Positions 5,935-13,210 are shown, numbered from the stretch's first letter. The stretch is 15,801 nt of DNA from CALMEH01 sp964548225 (GCA_964548225.1 CAZJQP010000104.1:1-15801); one strand, 5' to 3'. Program-made: numbers and translations. Notes: generated from the letters alone by a model not told the origin.

Positions 5935-7665
5935 ATGAAAAAAAGTAGTTTGTGGATAAGAACGGTGATTATCATTGCGGTAACACTGTTAGGAATTTAT
6001 TTGGTTATCGGTCCTCGCCCTCTGACTTCGGTTTCGGGTAAGGATTTTACCTGGGAAGGCATTAAGGGAAATCTCGCCAATAACATAAATCTGGGTTTGG
6101 ATTTGAAGGGCGGGTCGCATCTTTTGATGCGCGTAAAAACGGACGATTATCTGAAAACCTTAACCGAAGGCAACAAAGAAGCCGCGCTTAATGCCGCAAA
6201 AGACGCGAAAGATGCAAACGGTGCGCTGCTTTATCCGAAAGATAATCGGGGAGAATCAGTTTTTCCCGGAAGTGCTGTAGCGGTTACAGAAAACGGCAAA
6301 TATGAGATCACTCTGACCGTAAACGACGCGGCGCAAATGCAGCCCGTTCTTGATGCGATAAAAAATAAAATTAATTTTGAAGGCAACGGTTGGACGCAAA
6401 GCGTCAGCAACAATACGGTAACTTGGAGTTTGCCCGTGCAAGCGCAGAATGTTTTGAAAGAACAAGCGGTGGATCAAGCGATGCAAATCATCGAAAGCCG
6501 CATCAATTATGTTGGTGTCAAAGAACCGACTTTGCAAAAAGTCGGTGCGGCAAATTCGGGACAGATTTTGCTTCAAATGCCCGGCGTTGATGATCCTGAG
6601 CGCATCAAGAAACTTATCGGTGCGGAATCGCGGCTGTCATTGATGAAGGTTTCCAGTGCGCCCAATCCCTCGCCCGCACAGACGTATCCGACGATCGAAG
6701 CCGCACAACAAGCAGCTGCCGGTGCGCCGAATAAAAAAGTTTTTCCGTTTAATGAGCGTGAAGACACCAATACACCACAGCAAACTGCGCCGGTAACGAA
6801 ATATGTTGTTGTTGAAACTCCGGCGATTATTGAGGGCGATCAATTGCGAGATGCTTCGGCTGTTTCCCGCACCGGAACTGACCGCGATTATCAAATTGCT
6901 TTTTCATTCAAACCTGCCGGAGCGCAGATTTTCGGCGATTGGACAGGCAAAAATATCAATAATTATATGGCGGTTGTGTTAAACGATGAAGTAAAATCAA
7001 TCGCTTATATCAAATCACAGATTTTTGATTCGGGCGAAATTTCCGGCAACTTTGTAAAAACGACTGCCGAAGATTTGGCTCTGACGTTGCGTTCGGGCGC
7101 ACTTCCGGCGGCGATTGAATATCAAGAAGAAAGAACCGTCGGACCGAGCCTTGGTGCAGATGCGATTCGTTCAGGTGTGCAGGCTTCGGTTGGCGGTTTG
7201 GCATTCGTTGTTTTGTTTATGCTTATCTATTATCGCGGAGCAGGTATTAATGCAGTTATCGCATTGGTTTTGAATATGCTTCTAACGATAGCCGGAGTCG
7301 TTGTTTTCGGTGCAACAATGACCTTGCCCGGAATTGCCGGTTTGATTTTGGGAATCGGGATGGCGGTTGACTCGAACGTGCTTATTTTTGAAAGAATCCG
7401 CGAAGAACTGCGTCTCGGATTTGATGTCAAAAAAGCTGTAAATTTAGGGTTTGACCGCGCTTTTATTACGATTATTGATACGCATATCACGACGATTCTT
7501 TCATCGGCGATTTTGTGGATGTTCGGTTCGGGCGCAATCAAAGGGTTCGCCGTAACGCTCATCTTGGGTTTGTTAATTAATCTCTTTTCGGCGGTTTTCG
7601 TCTCACGGACAATTTTTATGTGGCTTCTGAACCGCAAAACCAAGATGGAGAAATTGAGTATTTAA
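5935..7665 (+). CDS. secD: Protein translocase subunit SecD
   Basis: SecD pairs with SecF as an RND-type, proton-driven motor that pulls secreted proteins through SecYEG on the periplasmic side. The 576-aa product has an N-terminal transmembrane helix (about 8-26) and the conserved LGLDLKGGSHLLMRV (53-67). A large periplasmic P1 domain follows, containing the QAMQIIESRINYVGVKEP and LLQMPGV signatures. Five further membrane helices (about 415-565) include GMAVDSNVLIFERIREE (475-491) with the conserved Asp479, and GAIKGFAVTLILGL. A Pro/Ala/Gln-rich linker (about 240-285) sits inside the periplasmic part. The start codon lacks a clear ribosome binding site and lies just after a palindromic repeat. 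Confidence 0.97.
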   Translation: MKKSSLWIRTVIIIAVTLLGIYLVIGPRPLTSVSGKDFTWEGIKGNLANNINLGLDLKGGSHLLMRVKTDDYLKTLTEGNKEAALNAAKDAKDANGALLYPKDNRGESVFPGSAVAVTENGKYEITLTVNDAAQMQPVLDAIKNKINFEGNGWTQSVSNNTVTWSLPVQAQNVLKEQAVDQAMQIIESRINYVGVKEPTLQKVGAANSGQILLQMPGVDDPERIKKLIGAESRLSLMKVSSAPNPSPAQTYPTIEAAQQAAAGAPNKKVFPFNEREDTNTPQQTAPVTKYVVVETPAIIEGDQLRDASAVSRTGTDRDYQIAFSFKPAGAQIFGDWTGKNINNYMAVVLNDEVKSIAYIKSQIFDSGEISGNFVKTTAEDLALTLRSGALPAAIEYQEERTVGPSLGADAIRSGVQASVGGLAFVVLFMLIYYRGAGINAVIALVLNMLLTIAGVVVFGATMTLPGIAGLILGIGMAVDSNVLIFERIREELRLGFDVKKAVNLGFDRAFITIIDTHITTILSSAILWMFGSGAIKGFAVTLILGLLINLFSAVFVSRTIFMWLLNRKTKMEKLSI

Positions 7666-7670
7666 TTTTA

Positions 7671-7730
7671 TTGGTTTTTGGTTTTTGGTTTTTGAAAAGC
7701 CGAAGACCGAAAACCCAAGACCAAAGACCA
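7671..7730. repeat. Heptamer-based palindrome between secD and secF
   Basis: Three tandem TTGGTTT units (7671-7677, 7678-7684, 7685-7691) are followed, after a short A/G-rich loop, by AAGACCG, AAAACCC, AAGACCA and AAGACCA (7703-7730). The arms are complementary with scattered mismatches, many of which leave G-U pairs in RNA. It starts 5 nt after the secD stop and ends 10 nt before the secF ATG. Confidence 0.8.
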
Positions 7731-7740
7731 ACTAGAAGAA

Positions 7741-8811
7741 ATGTTTGAATTATTTAAGAACATAAATATTGATTGGATGGGAAAACGCCGCGCATTTATT
7801 GCGGTTTCCATCTTCATAATGTTAGCCGGATTGATTTCGGCTGTTGTGCGCTCGGATTATATTACGCCCGGTGGAACGGATTCGTTTAATTTAGGGGTTG
7901 ATTTCAAGGGCGGAACGGTTGTCGTTGCGAAATTTAAGGAAAAGCCTTCGGCTGACCAGATTCGTGCGGCTTTAAGCGGTGTCGGCATAACTGAATCAAC
8001 AATTCAAGATTCGACCGATAAAACAGACGAATTTTTAATCAAAGTTCCGACCATCGGCAGACGCGATGATTGTCCGGGCGTTGATGAAGCCGGACGTTGT
8101 GCGGTTAAAAAAGCTCTGGATACGCTTGGCAAAGAAGCTGAGGGAGCGACGGCTTTGCAGGATTCGCCAGATGCGGCATACAAAATCGTCGGGACGGATG
8201 CTGTCGGACCGGTTGCCGGCGCGGAACTTCGAAATCGTGCGGTTACGGCAACGATGCTTGGTCTGATCGGCATTTTGTTATATATTGCTTTTCGCTACGA
8301 TTGGACATATGCGGCAGGTGCGGTTATCGCCGTTTTCCACGATGTTTTAGTAACACTGGCGTTCTTTTCCGTTTTTCAATGGGAAGTTAGTTTGACGGTG
8401 ATGGCGGCACTTCTGACGTTGGTTGGGTTTTCGGTGAACGACTCGATTGTTATCTTTGACCGAATACGCGAAAATCTGACGTTTAATCGAGGCAAATCGT
8501 TGTATGACATAACTAACGATTCAATCAATCAAACGATGTCACGCACAATTGTAACGAACGGTTTGGTTTTTTTATCGGTTTTAGCCTTGGTATTGTTCGG
8601 CGGCGAAGTTTTGCGCGGATTTTCGCTTGCACTTCTTGTCGGTTCGATTACCGGAACTTATTCGACGATTGCAATTGCCAGTCCGATTGCGATTTGGTGG
8701 CAAGGCAAGCTCGGTGAAGCTAAAATGCAACAACCGGATTCAACGCCGAAAGCCGAAAAAATCGCTTCTGCTTCGCGTCGTCCGGTTACACGTCGTCCGG
8801 TTACACGGTAG
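7741..8811 (+). CDS. secF: Protein translocase subunit SecF
   Basis: SecF forms the heterodimeric SecDF motor with the product of the preceding gene. The 356-aa protein has an N-terminal helix (about 18-37), the family motif NLGVDFKGGTVVVAKF (50-65), a periplasmic domain, and five more membrane helices (about 168-318). These include SVNDSIVIFDRIREN (231-245), with Asp234 equivalent to the conserved aspartate of SecD, and TNGLVFLSVLALVLFGG. The periplasmic domain has an insert (about 105-145) with two cysteines (Cys111, Cys120) not expected of a typical SecF. The C-terminus is a charged tail ending in a duplicated RRPVT motif, from two 15-bp direct repeats at 8776-8805. A weak AGAAGA precedes the ATG. 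Confidence 0.96.
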   Translation: MFELFKNINIDWMGKRRAFIAVSIFIMLAGLISAVVRSDYITPGGTDSFNLGVDFKGGTVVVAKFKEKPSADQIRAALSGVGITESTIQDSTDKTDEFLIKVPTIGRRDDCPGVDEAGRCAVKKALDTLGKEAEGATALQDSPDAAYKIVGTDAVGPVAGAELRNRAVTATMLGLIGILLYIAFRYDWTYAAGAVIAVFHDVLVTLAFFSVFQWEVSLTVMAALLTLVGFSVNDSIVIFDRIRENLTFNRGKSLYDITNDSINQTMSRTIVTNGLVFLSVLALVLFGGEVLRGFSLALLVGSITGTYSTIAIASPIAIWWQGKLGEAKMQQPDSTPKAEKIASASRRPVTRRPVTR

Positions 8812-8835
8812 TTTTGGGCAAAAAAAACAAGTAGA

Positions 8836-8875
8836 GGAACGACAACGCTTTTTTCGCTTGCCGTTCCATTTTTCT
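8836..8875 (+). terminator. Rho-independent terminator-like hairpin after secF
   Basis: GGAACGACAACGC (8836-8848) pairs with GCTTGCCGTTCC (8856-8867) with one mismatch and one bulge across a T-rich loop. A T-rich tail (ATTTTTCT, 8868-8875) follows. It lies 24 nt after the secF stop codon and before a gene-free stretch, as expected for the end of the yajC-secDF transcript. Confidence 0.6.
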
Positions 8876-8998
8876 GTCTTTAAGCAGAAAAGAAATTTTT
8901 TTGTAAAGCCGTTTTGACAAGTCCTGTATTATTTAGTTCAATAAATAAATAATTTTACTTCAAAAATAGAAATTTGTGATAAATGTATGACTTTTTTC

Positions 8999-9027
8999 TT
9001 GACATTTGTGAAGTAAAAATTTAGACT
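8999..9027 (+). promoter_or_regulatory. Promoter candidate for the tonB-exbBDD cluster
   Basis: A consensus TTGACA (8999-9004) is spaced 17 nt from TAGACT (9022-9027), which matches 4 of 6 positions of the -10 consensus. It is the best-scoring promoter by eye in the gap between secF and the TonB-like gene, and the first gene downstream on that strand starts at 9318. Confidence 0.5.
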
Positions 9028-9030
9028 TCA
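9009..9030. promoter_or_regulatory. Operator-like palindrome over the -10 region
   Basis: The 22-bp sequence TGAAGT-N2-AAATTT-N2-ACTTCA is symmetric at 18 of 22 positions and covers the -10 box. An extra half-site, TTTTACTTCA, lies upstream at 8953-8962 and is the exact complement of TGAAGTAAAA at 9009-9018. This layout is typical of a dimeric repressor site with an upstream auxiliary site. The regulator is unknown and it does not look like a canonical Fur box. Confidence 0.4.
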
Positions 9031-9317
9031 AATCGTTGCTGGTCAATTAAATAACTTTGTATTATTTTTATCCGTTTGCTGATACATACGGTTTCGGTTT
9101 TGGTGCGATTATTAAATTATGACCACTCGAACAGTTTAAATATTCCCGCATTTCGGCAAATAGATAAAAACGCAGAATTTATAAGTTTTAAGTTGGTATC
9201 ATCATAAAAAGATTATAATTTATTGATGACAACGCGATTAAGTAGGTGTGTCATCAAAAATACAACAAAAATCGTAATTCTTGACCCGAATTGGCACCGG
9301 AAAAAGGAGATATAAAG

Positions 9318-10163
9318 ATGTTAGATCAATTAGTTGAATCAAAAGATACATTTAAGGGAATGAGAATGCTTTTGCTATTGGTTCTGCTTGTTACGGTTGT
9401 CGCCGCGACAAGCACGTTCGGCAAATTCTTATGGGATTTGCGCGAGCATTTTATCAAAAGCGAACGGGTATTCGCCGATTTGAAATTGGACGAGGTTGAA
9501 TCACCTGTGCCGGTTGCGGACGACGAGCCGCCGCCGGAGCCGGAAAAGGTCATCCAAAAGGTTGAGAAGGTTCAGCAAAACGTTGATGTTCGTAAAGAAC
9601 TTATGCTTGATGTGGCACAGAGCTTTAAAGTTCCCGATAAGCCCAGTGCTGAACAAAATAAAACAGTTCTGACGCGGGATTTGGACAATACTATCAAAGG
9701 TAATGACAACATTACTGCCAAGAATCTGCGTAAAGATCCGAATGAGGCAATTTCGCTTAACAAAGATGGTGTTTCCAATGATGACCCGAACAAAACTTTT
9801 CAAGAAAAAGATGATGATGAACCGAAAATCATAAAACCGACTCCAACACCGAAAAAAGAGGAGCCAACACCGAAACCTGTTCCAAAAACCGTTTCGGGTG
9901 GCGTAGTCAACGGTAAGGCGACTCGTCTCGTAACGCCGCAATATCCTTCGCAAGCACGCGCAGTGCGGGCAAGCGGACAAGTTTCGGTTGCCGTTACGAT
10001 TGATGAAAATGGCAATGTCATTTCAGCGAGTGCCGTTTCGGGACACACTTTGCTTCGCGGCGCGGCTGAAAGCGCGGCACGTTCATCGAAATTTGCCCCG
10101 ACTACTTTGTCGGGACAGCCCGTAAAAGTTACGGGAACGATTATTTACAACTTTGTTCCCTAA
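9318..10163 (+). CDS. tonB: TonB-family energy transducer
   Basis: TonB proteins span the periplasm and pass proton-motive energy from ExbB/ExbD to outer-membrane partners. The 281-aa product has a cytoplasmic N-terminus, one transmembrane helix (about 16-38) and an acidic/Pro-rich start of the periplasmic region (about 60-80). A long low-complexity region follows, ending in a PTPTPKKEEPTPKPVPK stretch (174-190). The C-terminal TonB domain (about 200-281) has QYPSQARAVRASGQVSVAV and ends in GTIIYNFVP. The ATG at 9318 is chosen over the upstream TTG at 9291 because AAGGAG (9304-9309) sits 8 nt before it. It is the first gene of the Ton cluster. Since no receptor is nearby, a Tol-like role cannot be excluded. 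Confidence 0.92.
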   Translation: MLDQLVESKDTFKGMRMLLLLVLLVTVVAATSTFGKFLWDLREHFIKSERVFADLKLDEVESPVPVADDEPPPEPEKVIQKVEKVQQNVDVRKELMLDVAQSFKVPDKPSAEQNKTVLTRDLDNTIKGNDNITAKNLRKDPNEAISLNKDGVSNDDPNKTFQEKDDDEPKIIKPTPTPKKEEPTPKPVPKTVSGGVVNGKATRLVTPQYPSQARAVRASGQVSVAVTIDENGNVISASAVSGHTLLRGAAESAARSSKFAPTTLSGQPVKVTGTIIYNFVP

Positions 10164-10178
10164 AAAGAACATAAAAAG

Positions 10179-10222
10179 ATTCGAGTCCTGCCGAATGCTT
10201 TCCAAACGCAGGACTCGATTCA
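10179..10222. other. Hairpin between tonB and exbB
   Basis: GATTCGAGTCCTGC (10179-10192) pairs with GCAGGACTCGATTC (10209-10222), 13 of 14 bp, with a 16-nt loop. On the + strand it is followed by an A-run rather than T residues, so it is not a standard terminator for tonB. A role in RNA processing or stability between tonB and exbB is possible. The minus strand would have a short T-run after the stem, but no gene is seen there. Confidence 0.7.
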
Positions 10223-10279
10223 TAAAAAAACATTTATTCGCAATCATAAAAAATTTTTGATTTCTTTGGAGGAAAAATA

Positions 10280-11029
10280 ATGACTTTATTAACCAGCCTT
10301 TTTGGCTTTTTCTTAATCTTCGCCGAAGGCGCGGCAAACAAACCGTCAATGTTCAACGTCTATACCATCTGGAAAGAATTGACGTGGGCAGGAGTCGGCG
10401 TTATCGTTATTCTGATTATTCAATCAGTGTATATGATCGCCGTTGGAATCGAACGTTGGCTGACTTATAACAAAGCTAAGCAACAGTCGCGGCAATATGC
10501 TCCGAAAGTAGCGCAAGCTCTGAAAAACAGCAATATTGACGAAGCTATCAGCATTAGCGACCGTCATAAAGATTCGCACCTTGCGATGGTTGTTTCATCG
10601 GGCTTAAAAGAATTTGCGGCGCATCAAGGCAATTCGGAAATTTCGGCTGACGAAATGGAAGCCTCGAAACGTTCGCTCGAACGCGCCATCGCTGTCAAAA
10701 CGGCTGAACTCAAGCGCGGTCTTGCAGGTCTTGCAACCGTTGGTTCAACTGCTCCGTTCGTTGGTTTGTTCGGCACGGTTGTCGGAATTATCGGTGCTTT
10801 TGAAAAGATTGCTTCAACCGAAGGCGCGGCTGGTATCAGCGTTGTCGGCGGCGCGATTGCAGAAGCTCTAATTGCTACGGCTTTCGGTATTATGGTGGCT
10901 GTTCCGGCTGTTTGGTTGTTCAACTATTTCCAAAACAAAGTTACGAGTTTCGGTGTCGAAATGGAAAACTCGGCTTCGGAATTGGTTGACTATTTCATCA
11001 AACAACGCACAAAACGTCTTAATGGTTAG
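10280..11029 (+). CDS. exbB: MotA/TolQ/ExbB proton channel family protein
   Basis: ExbB forms the multimeric inner-membrane channel around ExbD that harvests proton-motive force. The 249-aa protein has a first helix at about 36-58, a cytoplasmic domain, and the paired C-terminal helices with the signatures STAPFVGLFGTVVGIIGAF (156-174) and GAIAEALIATAFGIMVAVPAV (191-211). An extra hydrophobic N-terminus (2-16) precedes the usual first helix and may be a signal-like segment. A clear Shine-Dalgarno GGAGG (10268-10272) supports the start. It sits between tonB-like and two exbD genes, and its stop codon lies inside a heptamer repeat. Confidence 0.95.
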   Translation: MTLLTSLFGFFLIFAEGAANKPSMFNVYTIWKELTWAGVGVIVILIIQSVYMIAVGIERWLTYNKAKQQSRQYAPKVAQALKNSNIDEAISISDRHKDSHLAMVVSSGLKEFAAHQGNSEISADEMEASKRSLERAIAVKTAELKRGLAGLATVGSTAPFVGLFGTVVGIIGAFEKIASTEGAAGISVVGGAIAEALIATAFGIMVAVPAVWLFNYFQNKVTSFGVEMENSASELVDYFIKQRTKRLNG

Positions 11030-11100
11030 TCGTTAGTCGTTCGTTGTTGGTTGCTAATTCAGTTTTTTTTGCAGCTAACGACTAACAACGAACAACTATC
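11025..11100. repeat. Heptamer-based palindrome between exbB and exbD
   Basis: The left arm is GTTAGTC, GTTAGTC, GTTCGTT, GTTGGTT (11025-11052). The right arm is AGCTAAC, GACTAAC, AACGAAC, AACTATC (11073-11100). A T-rich loop separates them. The exbB TAG stop (11027-11029) is inside the first unit, and the last unit abuts the Shine-Dalgarno AAGGAG of the next gene. It belongs to the same sequence family as the element at 5866-5925. Confidence 0.85.
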
Positions 11101-11114
11101 AAGGAGATATTGCT

Positions 11115-11552
11115 ATGGGAATGAGTGTCGGGTCAGACGATGGGTTGAACTCGGAAATTAACGTAACCCCGATGGTTGACGTGATGTTGGTGTTGCTTAT
11201 CATCTTTATGATTGTTACACCACTTCTGCAACAAGGCGTATCAGTTGATCTTCCTAAAAATATGATTAGTCCGACGCAGGACGATGAGATTGCCAAGGAT
11301 ACGTCATTGGTAATCACGATTACGAAAAACAGCACTTTTTATATCGGTAAACAGGAATTTCCTTTGGAATCTTTAGCAGACAGAATTAAATCCAAAATGA
11401 AAGATCGCACACCCGATAAAAAAATTGTTTATATCAAAGCCGACGTTGATGTGAAATATGAAACTGTTGTCAAGGCAATTGATACAATTCGTAAACAGGA
11501 AGTTGATAAAATCGGTCTTGTTGCCGATAAGAAGAAACAGGGCAAATCATAG
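11115..11552 (+). CDS. exbD: ExbD/TolR-family biopolymer transporter, first copy
   Basis: ExbD has one membrane helix whose conserved Asp carries protons through the ExbB channel. The 145-aa product shows the N-terminal signature EINVTPMVDVMLVLLIIFMI (14-33) with Asp22, then a periplasmic domain with FYIGKQEFPLESLADRIK and KIVYIKADVDVKYETVVKAID, normal for the family. AAGGAG (11101-11106), 8 nt upstream, supports the ATG. A second, different exbD follows after 14 nt, so the pair may form a heterodimer in the channel. Confidence 0.95.
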   Translation: MGMSVGSDDGLNSEINVTPMVDVMLVLLIIFMIVTPLLQQGVSVDLPKNMISPTQDDEIAKDTSLVITITKNSTFYIGKQEFPLESLADRIKSKMKDRTPDKKIVYIKADVDVKYETVVKAIDTIRKQEVDKIGLVADKKKQGKS

Positions 11553-11566
11553 GGGGAAATAATAAT

Positions 11567-12046
11567 ATGGGAATGTCATCAGGAGGTTCGTCGGGTGGAG
11601 CCAAACCGAATATTAACGTAACACCGTTGATTGACGTTTTGCTTGTGCTTTTAATTATTTTTATGATTATCGCGCCGTTAAAGCCGGCACGATTTGAAGC
11701 AAAAGTTCCGGCAGAACCGAAAGATAATCAAAATCGGGACATTACGCCGAATCCTTTAACATTGGTTGTTACCATCAACAATTCGGATAAAAAAGTGATT
11801 TTGAATAAAGACGATGCCGGAAGTGTTGATGATCCAACTGCCTTAACGACGAGATTATCGCAAATCTTTAAGGACAGAGAAGCCAACGGCGTTTTTCGTG
11901 CAGATACAAACGAGGTTGAAAAAACCGTCTTTATCAAAGCTCCGAAAAACATCAATTATGGAAGCGTAGTGAAGGTTGTGGATGCCGTCAAGCAAGCCGG
12001 AGCGCAGCCTGTGGGGTTGCAAATTGACGAGCTTTCAAGTGAATAG
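11567..12046 (+). CDS. exbD: ExbD/TolR-family biopolymer transporter, second copy
   Basis: The 159-aa product starts with a Gly/Ser-rich tail (GMSSGGSSGGAKPN), then the signature NINVTPLIDVLLVLLIIFMI (16-35) with the proton-carrying Asp23. The periplasmic domain ends in FIKAPKNINYGSVVKVVDAVKQAGAQPVGLQID, a typical ExbD C-terminus. It is clearly paralogous to the preceding gene but diverged outside the helix. A Shine-Dalgarno GGGGGA (11552-11557) overlaps the last base of the upstream stop codon, which suggests translational coupling. Tandem exbD genes are common in non-enterobacterial Ton clusters. Confidence 0.95.
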   Translation: MGMSSGGSSGGAKPNINVTPLIDVLLVLLIIFMIIAPLKPARFEAKVPAEPKDNQNRDITPNPLTLVVTINNSDKKVILNKDDAGSVDDPTALTTRLSQIFKDREANGVFRADTNEVEKTVFIKAPKNINYGSVVKVVDAVKQAGAQPVGLQIDELSSE

Positions 12047-12061
12047 AATTGCGGAATTCGT

Positions 12062-12092
12062 GCCGTGAAAATTTAAATTAATTTTTCACGGC
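12062..12092. other. Hairpin between the second exbD and the lipoprotein gene
   Basis: GCCGTGAAAA (12062-12071) and TTTTCACGGC (12083-12092) form a perfect 10-bp stem with an 11-nt AT loop. No T-tract follows on the + strand, so it is not called a terminator. The next gene starts 31 nt later with its own ribosome binding site. Confidence 0.65.
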
Positions 12093-12122
12093 GCGGTTTC
12101 GGCAAAATAATGGAGTCGAAAA

Positions 12123-13145
12123 ATGAAATTATCTCGTGTCGGGATATTAATTTTACTTACAACAATAGTCATCGGTGGAACAAGTTGTTCCACTTATAAT
12201 CGTTGGTTATCGCGAAGAAATTTGGTTGACGGCGTTTTAGCCTATCAAGATCGAAAATACTCGGTTGCCGAAGTATTTTTCCGCAAAGCGGTTAATATTG
12301 ATCCTGAAGCAAAAACCGAAGAAGGGAAAAAAGCCCGCTCATTCTTAGCGCGAACACTTAATTCGATTTATGTCGGAAATCGTTCGGACGCAAATTCAAA
12401 GGCAATTGGCGAAGAGTCCGTTAAACTTTATCGTGCCTCAGTAGCCGATGATGTGAACGACCAAAGTTCGTTTAATGCGGTTGCCAATCTGTATCAAATC
12501 TTTGCCGGACAATATCCTGAAGAAAGAGATAAATGGGTTCAGGAATTGGAAAAATGGACGACTGAAAGAGCGGATAACACAAATGTAGATGCGAAATACA
12601 GAGCTGACGCATATTCTTCGTTAGCTTCAAAGCAATTTACTTGTGCGAATGAAATTTCCGATACTGAAGCCGTCAAGAAAACGGTAAAGGAAGACGGAAA
12701 GGACGTATTCAAATTCTCTAAACCGGAAAAGCCGGAGGATTTTGAGAAATTCAAACAATGTGTCCAAAAAGGAACTGAATTAGTTGATAAAGCGGTTGCA
12801 CTTGAAAACGATCAAGCGAAAAGTGTGCTAACGGCGGTTATTGATAAAAATAGTTCGGAAGCCGATTTGACCAAAATCAACGAAACAACGAGAATTTGGG
12901 CAAAGGTGTGGTCGTTCAAAGCAAGTATGTCGAGACAAGCCTTGCGTTTGGCAGATATGGAAGGCAACGCAGACGAGAAAAACTCGTTCAAGACCAAAGC
13001 TGAACAAGAAAGAGCTAAGTTCTTGGAATATTTGGCGGTTGAAAAGAAAATAGAGACGGAAAGAGAACGCCGTCAAATTGAAAAAGATCCGTCAATGGCA
13101 AATGCAAACGCCGCAAACGGCGCAACTAACAATACTAATAAGTAA
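12123..13145 (+). CDS. Putative lipoprotein with TPR-like helical repeats, end of Ton cluster
   Basis: I do not recognise a named family. The 340-aa product has a signal sequence (MKLSRVGILILLTTIVIGGTSC) ending at Cys22, which suggests lipidation, although Gly at -3 is atypical for a lipobox. Residues about 35-65 (LVDGVLAYQDRKYSVAEVFFRKAVNIDPEA) look like a tetratricopeptide unit. The rest is predicted mostly helical, with a second TPR-like stretch around 120-180, two isolated cysteines in the middle, and a charged helix followed by an Asn/Ala-rich tail (NANAANGATNNTNK). GGAG (12112-12115) precedes the ATG. Its position right after exbB-exbD-exbD suggests a periplasmic or outer-membrane partner of the Ton complex, loosely like CpoB in the Tol system; this is inference from context only. 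Confidence 0.75.
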   Translation: MKLSRVGILILLTTIVIGGTSCSTYNRWLSRRNLVDGVLAYQDRKYSVAEVFFRKAVNIDPEAKTEEGKKARSFLARTLNSIYVGNRSDANSKAIGEESVKLYRASVADDVNDQSSFNAVANLYQIFAGQYPEERDKWVQELEKWTTERADNTNVDAKYRADAYSSLASKQFTCANEISDTEAVKKTVKEDGKDVFKFSKPEKPEDFEKFKQCVQKGTELVDKAVALENDQAKSVLTAVIDKNSSEADLTKINETTRIWAKVWSFKASMSRQALRLADMEGNADEKNSFKTKAEQERAKFLEYLAVEKKIETERERRQIEKDPSMANANAANGATNNTNK

Positions 13146-13163
13146 AATTCAAAAACTACTTTT

Positions 13164-13210
13164 AGAAAACGCGGCACTCAATTAAAATTAAATTGAGTGC
13201 CGCGTTTTCT
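13164..13210 (+). terminator. Perfect 20-bp hairpin terminator closing the Ton cluster
   Basis: AGAAAACGCGGCACTCAATT (13164-13183) is followed by a 7-nt loop and its exact reverse complement (13191-13210). The GC-rich core is flanked by A- and T-tracts, the usual layout of a bidirectional rho-independent terminator. It lies 18 nt after the lipoprotein stop codon. It also shows that an upstream GTG (13197) inside the stem is not the start of the next gene. Confidence 0.85.

Larger units (their letters stand above)
8876..9317 (+). promoter_or_regulatory. Long gene-free leader upstream of the Ton cluster
   Basis: No coding region is visible. The stretch carries a strong promoter candidate with an overlapping palindrome (8999-9030, listed separately). 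A perfect TATAAT at 9214-9219 has a poor -35 match (TTGGTA, 9193-9198, spacer only 15 nt). An 8-bp hairpin follows, TGATGACA (9224-9231) with TGTCATCA (9249-9256). A start near 9034 would give an untranslated leader of about 280 nt. I see no cobalamin, TPP or other riboswitch core that I can name. Confidence 0.5.

Noticed and set aside
9291..9317. TTG start for the TonB-like gene
   Set aside because: A consensus AAGGAG sits 8 nt before the ATG at 9318, and it would lie inside the coding region if TTG were used.
10179..10222. Rho-independent terminator after tonB
   Set aside because: The stem is followed by an A-run, not T residues, on the coding strand, and exbB follows with a good ribosome binding site.
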